Positions 1 through 6,478 of a stretch of 13,100 nucleotides of DNA are shown here, piece after piece. The stretch is from Flavobacteriaceae bacterium (GTDB taxonomy: Bacteria; Bacteroidota; Bacteroidia; Flavobacteriales; Flavobacteriaceae): assembly GCA_947443815.1 (NCBI GenBank), contig CANEXR010000048.1, positions 1-13,100 on the forward strand, in the 5' to 3' direction. Under the pieces are notes generated by a model. The model ran no database searches and was not told the DNA's origin. It worked only from the letters and a program-made list of their open reading frames with translations. The first letter of the stretch is position 1. Each line of letters starts with the position of its first letter. Position numbers and translations under genes: made by a program.

Positions 1-777
1 AACATCTTGAGTAACTAATTGGCTAGCATAAGCAATAAGACAACCGTTTAGAAGCGGAATTAGTAGGGCAAAAGCAATACTAAACCAGCCACTTTTAAAA
101 AAATCGCCTAACTTTTTGCCACTTACAATGCCCATATCTAATAAAAAAATGGCTAAAAAACCTTTGAAAATATCCGTAGTAAAAGGCTTAATGCCCAATG
201 CCCCTTTATCACTAGCCAAAAGCCCTATTAATAAACTACCTATAATTAGGAGCACACTCCCATTGGTAAAAGAATGTTTTACTATAGGCAACAACCCTGA
301 AGTTTCCTTTTTATTTCCATTAAATAATTGAATCATAATAACACCGACAATAATTGCAGGAGCCTCCATCAAGGCCATGACGGCGACCATGTGTCCACTA
401 AAAGTGACATTTTGCATTTCCAGAAAAGAAACTGCTGTTACAAACGTTACTGCGCTAACTGAACCATAAGCAGCGGCTATGGCTCCAGCATTTTCAATAC
501 TAAAACGGCGTTTTAAGATAAAAAAAGTATAGGTTGGAATGGCTATCGAAATGATGCTTCCAAAAGCAACAGACCACACAATATCCATGGTAAAATAACT
601 GTGCGCCAACTCTTGCCCCCCTTTAAATCCAATGGAAAACAATAAATAAAGAGAGATAAACTTTGAGCTATTATTGGGTATTTCTAAATCACTTTTTAGA
701 TAAACAGCAATAATTCCTAATAAGAAAAAAAGTAAGGCTGGATTGGTAATGTTTTCTATTAATAAATCAAAATTCAT
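1..777 (-). CDS. SbtA-like sodium-dependent bicarbonate transporter (partial, C-terminus off window)
   Basis: This is an inner-membrane permease of the Sbt_1 (PF05982, formerly DUF897) family, whose characterised cyanobacterial member SbtA imports bicarbonate with sodium. The visible part is 259 residues from an ATG at 775-777. The frame stays open to the left edge, so the end of the protein is missing; relatives run to about 320-370 residues. It is nearly all hydrophobic helices. Family landmarks are visible: FKGG at residues 51-54, a GSVSAVTF stretch at 105-112 matching the GAVSGSTM-type signature of SbtA, and MEAPAI at 137-142 matching the MDIPAL segment. It is the last visible gene of a minus-strand cluster (1329 to 1), downstream of a broken small frame and a 93-residue unknown gene. 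A LysR regulator points away from the cluster. In a heterotroph the likely role is supplying bicarbonate for carboxylation reactions; that is inference. Family assignment is confident, exact substrate less so. Confidence 0.85.
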   Translation of the reverse strand, partial: MNFDLLIENITNPALLFFLLGIIAVYLKSDLEIPNNSSKFISLYLLFSIGFKGGQELAHSYFTMDIVWSVAFGSIISIAIPTYTFFILKRRFSIENAGAIAAAYGSVSAVTFVTAVSFLEMQNVTFSGHMVAVMALMEAPAIIVGVIMIQLFNGNKKETSGLLPIVKHSFTNGSVLLIIGSLLIGLLASDKGALGIKPFTTDIFKGFLAIFLLDMGIVSGKKLGDFFKSGWFSIAFALLIPLLNGCLIAYASQLVTQDV

Positions 778-833
778 TTTTTTTTTGGATTAAGTTGTAT
801 TGTTATTTTTTTGAAGCGCTTTCTAATCAATCA

Positions 834-1025
834 TTAATAGCTAATTCTATTTTCACATTTTTGTGTAATAATTATAGCTACATTTGAAGCATCCAAGTCG
901 TGTAAAGCTATCTGTGAATAGTCGGCGACTATGCCTAAATCATTTGTTGCTGTAGAAATAGCTAAAATTTACCCTGCATTTACTGCTTGAATTGCTTGAT
1001 AAATTGAAGAATTATTAACTCCCAT
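834..1025 (-). pseudogene. Broken 63-codon reading frame between the 93-aa gene and the SbtA-like gene
   Basis: Reading leftward from an ATG at 1023-1025 gives 18 codons, a single in-frame TAA at 969-971, then 44 more sense codons up to a TAA at 834-836. The translation on both sides of the stop looks protein-like: MGVNNSSIYQAIQAVNAG before it, and ILAISTATNDLGIVADYSQ, further residues, then ASNVAIIITQK after it. One C-to-T change from CAA would produce the stop. The frame begins 22 bases after the stop of the 93-residue gene and ends 56 bases before the SbtA-like start, so it fits an operon position. I do not recognise the family. It could be a recently inactivated gene, a sequencing or assembly error, or chance. 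Confidence 0.4.
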
Positions 1026-1047
1026 TTAAAGAATTTTATACTCGCTT

Positions 1048-1329
1048 TTAGTTCTGTATTAATTTAATTTGCACTACACTTTCTATTTGCATTTTCAAAC
1101 CCATTTTTTGCGCTTCGGTTACAAATTCTAAAATAGTCTTTTTAGCATTCTGCAATATTTCTATCCGGATTTTACTATTTGGGTTTATGCAATCATATCG
1201 AATTTCGTTGCTCAAACTCTCTAAAGAATGATACTTTATCTTACTGTTTATCAGAGTCAATAATATTTGAGTGGCATCTGGTGGTGAAAAATCACCTGAA
1301 ATTAATTGAAATTTGAACTCGTTTTCCAT
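1048..1329 (-). CDS. Conserved-looking hypothetical protein, 93 aa
   Basis: This is a small soluble protein with no signal peptide or membrane segment. The start is the ATG at 1327-1329, preceded by an A-rich stretch as is usual here. The predicted layout is a strand (residues 4-12), a helix after the SPPDATQILLTLINSKI stretch (15-31), a loop with an aromatic/charged segment, a long helix (52-75) and a C-terminal strand (78-91). This beta-alpha-alpha-beta plan suggests a small alpha/beta fold. It resembles small uncharacterised flavobacterial proteins with an FSPxDA...INSKI pattern, but I cannot name a family. It is the first gene of the minus-strand cluster leading to the SbtA-like transporter. 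In cyanobacteria SbtA is partnered by the small PII-like protein SbtB, but this protein lacks a recognisable PII T-loop or signature, so no such role is claimed. Confidence 0.7.
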   Translation of the reverse strand: MENEFKFQLISGDFSPPDATQILLTLINSKIKYHSLESLSNEIRYDCINPNSKIRIEILQNAKKTILEFVTEAQKMGLKMQIESVVQIKLIQN

Positions 1330-1381
1330 ATATTTTTTGTTTAAAAAAAAGCAGTAGAAATGCTTAATTTATTATTGTTTG

Positions 1382-1389
1382 CAAAGATG
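1382..1389 (-). promoter_or_regulatory. Possible -7 box for the minus-strand SbtA cluster
   Basis: On the minus strand this reads CATCTTTG, one base off the Bacteroidota -7 consensus TAnnTTTG, and it lies 52 bases upstream of the 93-residue gene's ATG. No convincing TTG -33 element is visible at the right distance, so this is only a candidate. Confidence 0.3.
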
Positions 1390-1411
1390 AGACAGGTTTT
1401 TCATATATTTT

Positions 1412-1432
1412 TATTTATATTCGTAATAAATA
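1412..1432 (+). promoter_or_regulatory. Inverted repeat and -7 box upstream of the LysR gene
   Basis: TATTTAT (1412-1418) and ATAAATA (1426-1432) form a perfect 7-base inverted repeat with a 7-base spacer. The repeat overlaps TATATTCG (1416-1423), a TAnnTTYG-type -7 box sited 24 bases before the LysR start. LysR-type regulators commonly bind imperfect dyads of about this size in the gap between themselves and a divergent target, so this is a candidate autoregulatory operator. The arms are only A and T, so chance is a real alternative. Confidence 0.35.
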
Positions 1433-1447
1433 CTATAAAATAAATTT

Positions 1448-2359
1448 ATGAATTACACCTTACATCAATTGCATGTTTTTTTAAAAATAACTCAAAACGA
1501 GAGCATTACGAAAGCCGCAGAAGAATTGCACTTAACTCAACCTGCCGTTTCTATCCAACTAAAAAATTTTCAAAATCAATTTGATATTCCCCTCACGGAA
1601 GTTATTGGAAGAAAAATCTATATAACTGATTTTGGAAAAGAAATAGCGATAGCAGCCCAAAATATAATCAATGAAGTACAGGCTATCAATTATAAAATGC
1701 AATCCTTTCAAGGAAAATTAAGTGGTAAACTGAAAATATCAATTGTTTCTACTGGGAAATATATCATGCCTTATTTTTTGTCAGATTTTCTAAAAAAAAA
1801 TCCAGATGTTGAATTAGTACTTGATGTAACGAATAAAGTAAAAGTAATAGAGAGTTTAGAAAAAAATGAAGTCGATTTTTCCCTAGTTTCAATACTCCCA
1901 CAAAATAGTAATATGACTTCAACAGCCTTGATGGAAAATAAACTTTTTTTGGTGTCTAATTCTGATATTGTTTATCCAGCAACAATTTACGAAAAAGCGA
2001 TCCTAGAAACCTTACCCATTATATACCGCGAAAAAGGATCTGGAACGAGACATGTAATGGAACAATTTATTGAAATCAACCAACTAAAGGTTCGAAATAA
2101 ACTGGAACTTACTGGCAACGAAGCTGTAAAACAAGCTGTTATTGCTGGACTAGGTTGCTCTGTAATGCCACTTATTGGTATTAAAAATGAACTCAAAAGC
2201 GGAATTTTAAAAATTATTCCTGTAAAAGGATTTCCAATACAATCAACTTGGAATTTAATTTGGCAAAAAAACAAGCAATTTTCTCCTGTTGCTAAAGCAT
2301 ACCTCAATTATATAGAGCAAAATAAGTCTCAAATTATAACTGATAAATTTGATTGGTAA
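1448..2359 (+). CDS. LysR-type transcriptional regulator (CbbR/CysB-like)
   Basis: This 303-residue protein has the usual length and layout of the LysR family. It has an N-terminal winged helix-turn-helix (about residues 3-62), with the recognition region TKAAEELHLTQPAVSIQLKN at 21-40. A linker helix (about 63-90) is followed by a periplasmic-binding-protein-like effector domain (about 93-295), starting at GKLKISIVSTGKYIMPYFL and including the REKGSGTRHVME segment typical of CbbR/CysB-like effector domains. It is divergent from the SbtA-like cluster. LysR proteins often control the neighbouring divergent genes, and CbbR/CmpR relatives control carbon fixation and bicarbonate uptake in other bacteria, so control of bicarbonate transport here is a reasonable inference. 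The start is the first ATG after a -7-like box. Confidence is high for the family and moderate for the target. Confidence 0.92.
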   Translation: MNYTLHQLHVFLKITQNESITKAAEELHLTQPAVSIQLKNFQNQFDIPLTEVIGRKIYITDFGKEIAIAAQNIINEVQAINYKMQSFQGKLSGKLKISIVSTGKYIMPYFLSDFLKKNPDVELVLDVTNKVKVIESLEKNEVDFSLVSILPQNSNMTSTALMENKLFLVSNSDIVYPATIYEKAILETLPIIYREKGSGTRHVMEQFIEINQLKVRNKLELTGNEAVKQAVIAGLGCSVMPLIGIKNELKSGILKIIPVKGFPIQSTWNLIWQKNKQFSPVAKAYLNYIEQNKSQIITDKFDW

Positions 2360-2370
2360 TCCCTAAATTT

Positions 2371-2550
2371 TCAAACTAAAGAGTAATCTTTTAATCCATC
2401 ATTCGGAATCTTAAAAAGAATTTGGTAATATATAGCTAATAAAAAAACAATTGGTAACCCAAATAACAACCCATTTTTAACCGCAAAACAATACCATACA
2501 AAACTACCTACTTACAGTAATTTCCATTTAATTAAACTGAATTTATATAA
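2371..2550 (-). pseudogene. Remnant of a small membrane protein gene
   Basis: The 332-base gap between the LysR gene and the EamA permease contains a minus-strand frame of 60 codons, flanked by stops, with one internal TAA at 2512-2514. The translation includes KWKLL just before the stop. After it comes VGSFVWYCFAVKNG, a hydrophobic helix (GLLFGLPIVFLLAIYYQI), and a polar tail KIPNDGLKDYSLV. The amphipathic-then-membrane-then-polar layout looks like real protein. There is no in-frame ATG, so it is best read as a decayed gene. The family is not recognised. Nothing else is visible in the gap apart from the permease promoter. Confidence 0.35.
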
Positions 2551-2664
2551 TTAAAAGCAAAAAAATCGTGTTCATCTGTAAAATTAGCGCTTCCTTTTTT
2601 TCTTATTTAAAAGCGAATACCCTAATAACTCAATAATGAATCAAAATCAGTACTACTTAAACCC

Positions 2665-2672
2665 TATCTTTG
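2665..2672 (+). promoter_or_regulatory. -7 promoter box of the EamA permease gene
   Basis: TATCTTTG matches the Bacteroidota -7 consensus TAnnTTTG exactly and lies 19 bases before the ATG of the permease. A TTG at the -33 position is not evident. Confidence 0.5.
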
Positions 2673-2691
2673 TCTGTTATATATTTTAAAT

Positions 2692-3585
2692 ATGACAAAA
2701 AAAAACCTACTGAAAGGAGTCGTTTTAGTTGGAATTGGTGCTGTCATCTATGGCATGTTAGCTACTTTTGTAAAAATGGCTTACGCCGAAGGCTACACTA
2801 CTGCCGAAGTAACAGTATCCCAATTTATTTTTGGTATTTTAGGCATGCTTATCATCAATATATTCCAAAAAATAAAAAAGGGTAATACGGTCCTAAAAGC
2901 TTCTCAAAAAAACATATTACATCTAATGCTAGCAGGAACATCATTGGGATTAACCAGTATTTTTTACTATTTGACTGTAAAATTTATTCCTGTTTCAATT
3001 GCTATTGTACTGTTGATGCAAACCGTTTGGATTGGTGTTTTCTTAGAAATGATTTTGGATAAAAAAAGACCTTCTCTCAAAAAAATAGCAGCCGTATTTG
3101 TTGTTTTGACAGGTACTCTATTAGCTACTAATGTGCTAAAAACCAATATTCAACTCGATTGGCGTGGGATTGTCTTAGGATTGCTGTCAGCAGTCTCATT
3201 TACCACAACAATGTTTACTGCAAATCGAGTGGCAGTGACAATTTCTGCAGCACAACGCTGTTTATTTATGCTATTTGGCGGAGCTATTATCGTATTTATT
3301 TTTGCCATTTTTACCCAAACAACTGCTTTTAATTTTACAATTTTTATAAAATGGGGCATTATCCTATCCCTATTTGGTACTATAATTCCACCCTTATTGA
3401 TGAATGCTGGTTTTCCGTATACTGGAATTGGCTTAGGAAGTATTGTTGCTGCATTAGAACTACCAGTATCTGTATTAATGGCCTATTTTATTTTGAATGA
3501 ACCCGTAAATCCTTTGCAATGGATAGGTATAGTTTTAATTATTTTAGCCATCATCATAATGAATATAAACATTAAAAAAGTTTAG
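2692..3585 (+). CDS. EamA/DMT family transporter
   Basis: This is an inner-membrane permease of the drug/metabolite transporter superfamily. Its 297 residues form about ten hydrophobic helices in two repeated EamA halves (roughly residues 7-140 and 150-292), the normal size for the family. The second half ends in the characteristic ALELPVSVLMAYFILNEP segment (about 255-272), followed by a last helix and a lysine-bearing tail. Members export or import amino acids, nucleotides, sugars or drugs, and the sequence does not show which substrate applies here. The ATG at 2692 is preferred because it follows the -7 box at a normal spacing and because the first helix starts within a few residues of it. 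It seems to be transcribed alone; the next gene, 84 bases on, has its own promoter candidate. Confidence 0.9.
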   Translation: MTKKNLLKGVVLVGIGAVIYGMLATFVKMAYAEGYTTAEVTVSQFIFGILGMLIINIFQKIKKGNTVLKASQKNILHLMLAGTSLGLTSIFYYLTVKFIPVSIAIVLLMQTVWIGVFLEMILDKKRPSLKKIAAVFVVLTGTLLATNVLKTNIQLDWRGIVLGLLSAVSFTTTMFTANRVAVTISAAQRCLFMLFGGAIIVFIFAIFTQTTAFNFTIFIKWGIILSLFGTIIPPLLMNAGFPYTGIGLGSIVAALELPVSVLMAYFILNEPVNPLQWIGIVLIILAIIIMNINIKKV

Positions 3586-3644
3586 TTTTTTTATTTTTTA
3601 ACTAAATTAATTACATATTTATTTACATTTCGTTAATTTTTTTA

Positions 3645-3661
3645 TAAATTCGTAATAAATA
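3645..3661 (+). promoter_or_regulatory. -7 box of the DoxX-aqpZ pair, sharing 13 bases with the LysR promoter
   Basis: TAAATTCG (3645-3652) is a TAnnTTYG-type -7 box 17 bases upstream of the DoxX-like start. From 3649 to 3661 the sequence TTCGTAATAAATA is identical to 1420-1432 in front of the LysR gene. The shared block may be a common promoter extension or a regulator site. Confidence 0.4.
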
Positions 3662-3669
3662 ATAGCGTT

Positions 3670-4035
3670 ATGGATTTACCTTGGCATCTATACTTAATGG
3701 CAGCTGTTTATATTTTAGCAGGAATAAATCATTTCCGAATTCCCCGACTTTACCAAAAAATCATCCCCCCTTATTTTCCAAATCCTAAAATATTGAATGT
3801 TATTTGCGGATTTACCGAAATTTTCTTCGGCCTATTACTATGCATTCCCGAATATACAATTTATGCAGCTTGGGGAATAATTATACTATTAATTGCCGTT
3901 TTTCCAACACATATATACATGTATCAAAATGAAAAAGCGAGTATGAAGATGCCTAAATGGATTTTGCTGTTGCGCATGCCTTTTCACCTAGCGCTTTTGT
4001 ATTGGGCGTATGAATATACATTTTTAAAAATCTAA
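3670..4035 (+). CDS. DoxX-like small membrane protein
   Basis: This 121-residue integral membrane protein has four predicted helices (about 6-20, 42-60, 63-84 and 97-117), the plan of the DoxX/MauE-like superfamily. Family-like features include the YILAGINHFRIPRLYQKIIP stretch (residues 14-33), with the G-N/x-H-F after helix 1, and the AWGIIILLIAVFPTHIYMY segment (67-85). Such proteins are widespread and poorly characterised; some have been linked to redox reactions or quinone-associated functions, which cannot be seen here. Its stop codon is 24 bases before the aquaporin start, so the two are probably co-transcribed from the -7 box at 3645. The start codon ATG at 3670 follows that box closely. 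Confidence 0.8.
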   Translation: MDLPWHLYLMAAVYILAGINHFRIPRLYQKIIPPYFPNPKILNVICGFTEIFFGLLLCIPEYTIYAAWGIIILLIAVFPTHIYMYQNEKASMKMPKWILLLRMPFHLALLYWAYEYTFLKI

Positions 4036-4059
4036 CCTTTAACCTTTAATTAATCTATT

Positions 4060-4773
4060 ATGAAAAAACTATTAGCAGAATTTTTTGGAACGTATTGGCT
4101 TGTATTTGGTGGTTGCGGCAGCGCTTTGTTTGCAGCAGGAATTCCCAATTTAGGAATTGGTTTTGTCGGAGTATCGCTTGCTTTTGGTCTGACTGTCTTA
4201 ACCATGGCTTATGCCGTTGGACACATTTCAGGAGGACATTTTAATCCTGCCGTTTCTTTCGGATTATGGGCCGGTGGTCGATTTTCTGCCAAAGAATTGA
4301 TTCCATACATCATCGCGCAATGCGTAGGTGCCATTGCCGCAGCAGGAACATTATTTACAATTGCTTCTGGAAAAGCAGGATTCATGATAGACAATACCAA
4401 AGCTGGAGCTTTTGCATCGAATGGTTTTGGAGCTTTTTCCCCAGATGGCTATTCTATGCAAGCCGCATTTATAGCTGAATTTGTTTTAACATTATTCTTT
4501 GTATTAGTCATCCTTGGCGCTACTGATAAATTAGCTAACGGAAAATTTGCTGGAATTGCCATTGGATTGGCCTTAACATTAATTCATCTAATCAGTATTC
4601 CTATCACCAATACCTCTGTAAATCCAGCAAGATCATTATCACAAGCTATTTTTACAGGTGGCGAACCTTTATCTCAAGTATGGTTATTTTGGGTTGCCCC
4701 AATATTAGGTGCAATTGTAGCTGGATTTATTTATAAAAACCTACTTCAAGAGCATTCCGAAGCCCAAGCATAA
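4060..4773 (+). CDS. aqpZ: Aquaporin Z (water channel)
   Basis: This is an inner-membrane water channel of the MIP family; its 237 residues compare with about 231 in Escherichia coli AqpZ. Both pore motifs are present: GGHFNPAVS with NPA at residues 62-64, and NTSVNPARS with NPA at 188-190. The selectivity-filter residues of water-specific AqpZ can be matched as Phe42, His176, Thr185 and Arg191, which argues for water rather than glycerol transport. Long stretches, such as the [20 protein letters not shown] segment, are almost the same as in E. coli AqpZ as I remember it, so the symbol is safe. It sits 24 bases behind a DoxX-like gene, probably in one transcript, and a strong terminator follows. 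The likely role is fast water movement during osmotic change. Confidence 0.96.
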   Translation: MKKLLAEFFGTYWLVFGGCGSALFAAGIPNLGIGFVGVSLAFGLTVLTMAYAVGHISGGHFNPAVSFGLWAGGRFSAKELIPYIIAQCVGAIAAAGTLFTIASGKAGFMIDNTKAGAFASNGFGAFSPDGYSMQAAFIAEFVLTLFFVLVILGATDKLANGKFAGIAIGLALTLIHLISIPITNTSVNPARSLSQAIFTGGEPLSQVWLFWVAPILGAIVAGFIYKNLLQEHSEAQA

Positions 4774-4804
4774 ATATTAAACAACCGCTATTTAAACCAA
4801 TTCT

Positions 4805-4850
4805 AAAGAGAAAAATAATACTTCGTTGTTTTATTTTTCTCTTTATTTTT
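4805..4850 (+). terminator. Rho-independent terminator after aqpZ
   Basis: AAAGAGAAAAATAA (4805-4818) pairs perfectly with TTATTTTTCTCTTT (4831-4844), a 14-base stem with a 12-base loop followed by ATTTTT. The stem is AT-rich but long. It ends only about 5-10 bases before the AlkB start codon, so it also occupies the place where an alkB leader would lie. Confidence 0.65.
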
Positions 4851-4855
4851 ACGCT

Positions 4856-5455
4856 ATGAAGCAGCTTTTTCAACAGGAACCGATTGTATTGGATGTACCA
4901 GATGCGGAAGTTATTTATTTTCCGCTATTTTTCGAAAAAAAAGAAGCAGATTCTTATTTCAATGCCTTAAAAAAAGACATCCCTTGGCAACAGGATAACA
5001 TCAAGATTTTTGGAAAAACACATCCGCAACCGCGATTAACTGCTTTGTTTGGTAACGAAGGAAAGTCCTATTCCTATTCTAATATTAACATGCAACCACA
5101 GCCTTGGTCATTGCTACTCAACACCATTAAACATAAGGTTGAAAGCATATGTGAAACCACTTTCACTACTGTTTTACTCAATTACTACCGAGATGGAAAA
5201 GACAGCAACGGCTGGCATGCCGACAATGAAAAAGAACTAGGTAAAAACCCCCTAATTGCTTCAGTAAGTTTTGGTGCTGCGCGCAACTTTCAGTTAAAGC
5301 ACAATTCCGAAAAACTTAAAAAAAATATCGTACTCGAACATGGAAGTCTATTATTGATGAAAGGAAAGACACAACATTACTGGAAACATCAAATCCCGAA
5401 AACAAGCAAACCAACCGCAGAACGAATTAATCTTACCTTTCGATTTATTCTCTAA
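4856..5455 (+). CDS. AlkB-type 2-oxoglutarate/Fe(II)-dependent dioxygenase
   Basis: This protein is probably a DNA/RNA repair demethylase that removes N-alkyl lesions such as 1-methyladenine and 3-methylcytosine by oxidation. From the ATG at 4856 it is 199 residues, close to the usual size. The iron-binding triad is clear: His121 and Asp123 in GWHADNEKELG and His178 in YWKHQIPK. The 2-oxoglutarate-binding arginines are in RINLTFR (Arg190 and Arg196). The NYYRDGKDSNGWHAD and SFGAARNFQLKH segments resemble the ALKBH2/3-like bacterial group more than E. coli AlkB. A longer frame could begin at a TTG at 4826, but those ten codons lie inside the aqpZ terminator, so ATG 4856 is preferred. No exact -7 box is visible upstream, which leaves its promoter unclear; read-through from aqpZ is possible. 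Confidence 0.9.
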   Translation: MKQLFQQEPIVLDVPDAEVIYFPLFFEKKEADSYFNALKKDIPWQQDNIKIFGKTHPQPRLTALFGNEGKSYSYSNINMQPQPWSLLLNTIKHKVESICETTFTTVLLNYYRDGKDSNGWHADNEKELGKNPLIASVSFGAARNFQLKHNSEKLKKNIVLEHGSLLLMKGKTQHYWKHQIPKTSKPTAERINLTFRFIL

Positions 5456-5462
5456 AAAAGAG

Positions 5463-5470
5463 TAAATTTG
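5463..5470 (+). promoter_or_regulatory. -7 promoter box of the sterol-desaturase-family gene
   Basis: TAAATTTG matches TAnnTTTG exactly, just after the AlkB stop and 58 bases before the next ATG. It suggests the di-iron enzyme gene has its own promoter. Confidence 0.45.
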
Positions 5471-5528
5471 AAATAATACTATTCCAACTGCAAAAGACAC
5501 CTATTTGATAATTTCTAAAAAGTACCTC

Positions 5529-6356
5529 ATGAATGAATTAATTGCTTACTTCACTACCATTCCTTCCTCACACAGAAGTTTAATTCTTGTCACAGGAATT
5601 ACTTTTTTTTGGCTAGTAGAAAATGCCTTTCCTCTTTTCAATTTTAAATATAAAAAATGGCAGCATGCAGGTATCAATTTCTTTTTGACCTTCACAACCA
5701 TTCTTATAAATTTTTGCTTGGCCTTTATTCTATTACAAACAGCAGATTGGACTGTCAAGCATAATTTTGGTATTTTACATTGGATTGCCAAAGTTCCCAT
5801 AGCCCTTTATACACTAATAGGATTGTTGCTATTAGATTTAATCGGAGCCTATCTTGTACATCTTATCGAACACAAAACCAAAATTTTATGGCGTTTCCAT
5901 TTGATTCACCACACTGATACTTGGATTGACACTACCTCTGCCAACAGACATCATCCAGGAGAAAGCGTCATCCGATTTGTTTTTACAACCCTCGGGGTTT
6001 TAATTGTAGGAGCGCCCATGTGGATGGTTTTTCTATACCAAACACTATCTATAGTAGCAACACAATTCAATCATGCCAATATAGTACTTCCCAAAAAAAT
6101 AGATGTTCTTTTAAGCTATTTCATAGTATCACCAGACATGCATAAAGTACACCATCATTATACTTTACCTTATACAGATAGTAATTATGGTAATATTTTT
6201 TCTGTTTGGGACCGTCTTTTTGGAACTTTTATGACGCTCCCAAGAGAAGAAATAAAATATGGAATAGATACACACATGAAAGAGGAAGAACACAATCAAT
6301 TGCGAAATTTATTGAAAATCCCATTTCAAAAACAACGCTCCCCGTCAAACAACTAA
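5529..6356 (+). CDS. Sterol desaturase / fatty acid hydroxylase family protein
   Basis: This is a membrane-bound non-haem di-iron oxygenase of the FA_hydroxylase family (PF04116). From ATG 5529 it has 275 residues. Several hydrophobic helices (about 17-36, 47-70, 90-112 and 150-175) surround the iron-binding histidine clusters: HLIEH (111-115), HLIHH (124-128), the NRHH pair (141-142), His182 in QFNHAN, and HKVHHH (205-210). After the last cluster comes SNYGNIFSVWDRLFGTF, which is typical of the family. Members hydroxylate or desaturate lipids such as sterols, fatty acids, carotenoids or ether lipids. Most flavobacteria make no sterols, so a fatty acid or other membrane lipid is a likelier substrate, but this is inference. 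A TTG eight codons upstream (5505) is an alternative start; ATG is preferred. Confidence 0.9.
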   Translation: MNELIAYFTTIPSSHRSLILVTGITFFWLVENAFPLFNFKYKKWQHAGINFFLTFTTILINFCLAFILLQTADWTVKHNFGILHWIAKVPIALYTLIGLLLLDLIGAYLVHLIEHKTKILWRFHLIHHTDTWIDTTSANRHHPGESVIRFVFTTLGVLIVGAPMWMVFLYQTLSIVATQFNHANIVLPKKIDVLLSYFIVSPDMHKVHHHYTLPYTDSNYGNIFSVWDRLFGTFMTLPREEIKYGIDTHMKEEEHNQLRNLLKIPFQKQRSPSNN

Positions 6357-6376
6357 AAAGCAATAAAAAAAAATAG

Positions 6377-6384
6377 TATTTTTG
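6377..6384 (+). promoter_or_regulatory. -7 promoter box of the TIGR03643 gene
   Basis: TATTTTTG matches TAnnTTTG exactly. The start codon is 94 bases further on, so the transcript would carry an unusually long leader for this window; no structured element is obvious in it. Confidence 0.35.
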
Positions 6385-6478
6385 ATAAGAAGTAATTATT
6401 TTTTTTATTAATATTGGTATCTATTAAATAACCAAAATTAGTAATCGTTAACCCCTTATCTGAATTAATTTTCACGTG

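Noticed and set aside
116..331. Plus-strand 71-codon frame
   Set aside because: It lies entirely inside the SbtA-like gene on the other strand, whose translation shows clear family landmarks.
3581..3606. TTTAGTT...AACTAAA inverted repeat overlapping the stop of the EamA permease
   Set aside because: The stem is seven AT-rich pairs with a long loop and no T tract on the 3' side, so it is too weak to call a terminator.
4826..4855. Ten-codon N-terminal extension of the AlkB protein from a TTG
   Set aside because: It lies within the aqpZ terminator stem and encodes MFYFSLYFYA, which is unlike AlkB N-termini; the ATG at 4856 is a better start.
5449..5466. CTCT-AAAA-AGAG hairpin at the AlkB stop
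   Set aside because: It has only four stem pairs and no T tract; an exact -7 box begins inside it, which is the better reading.
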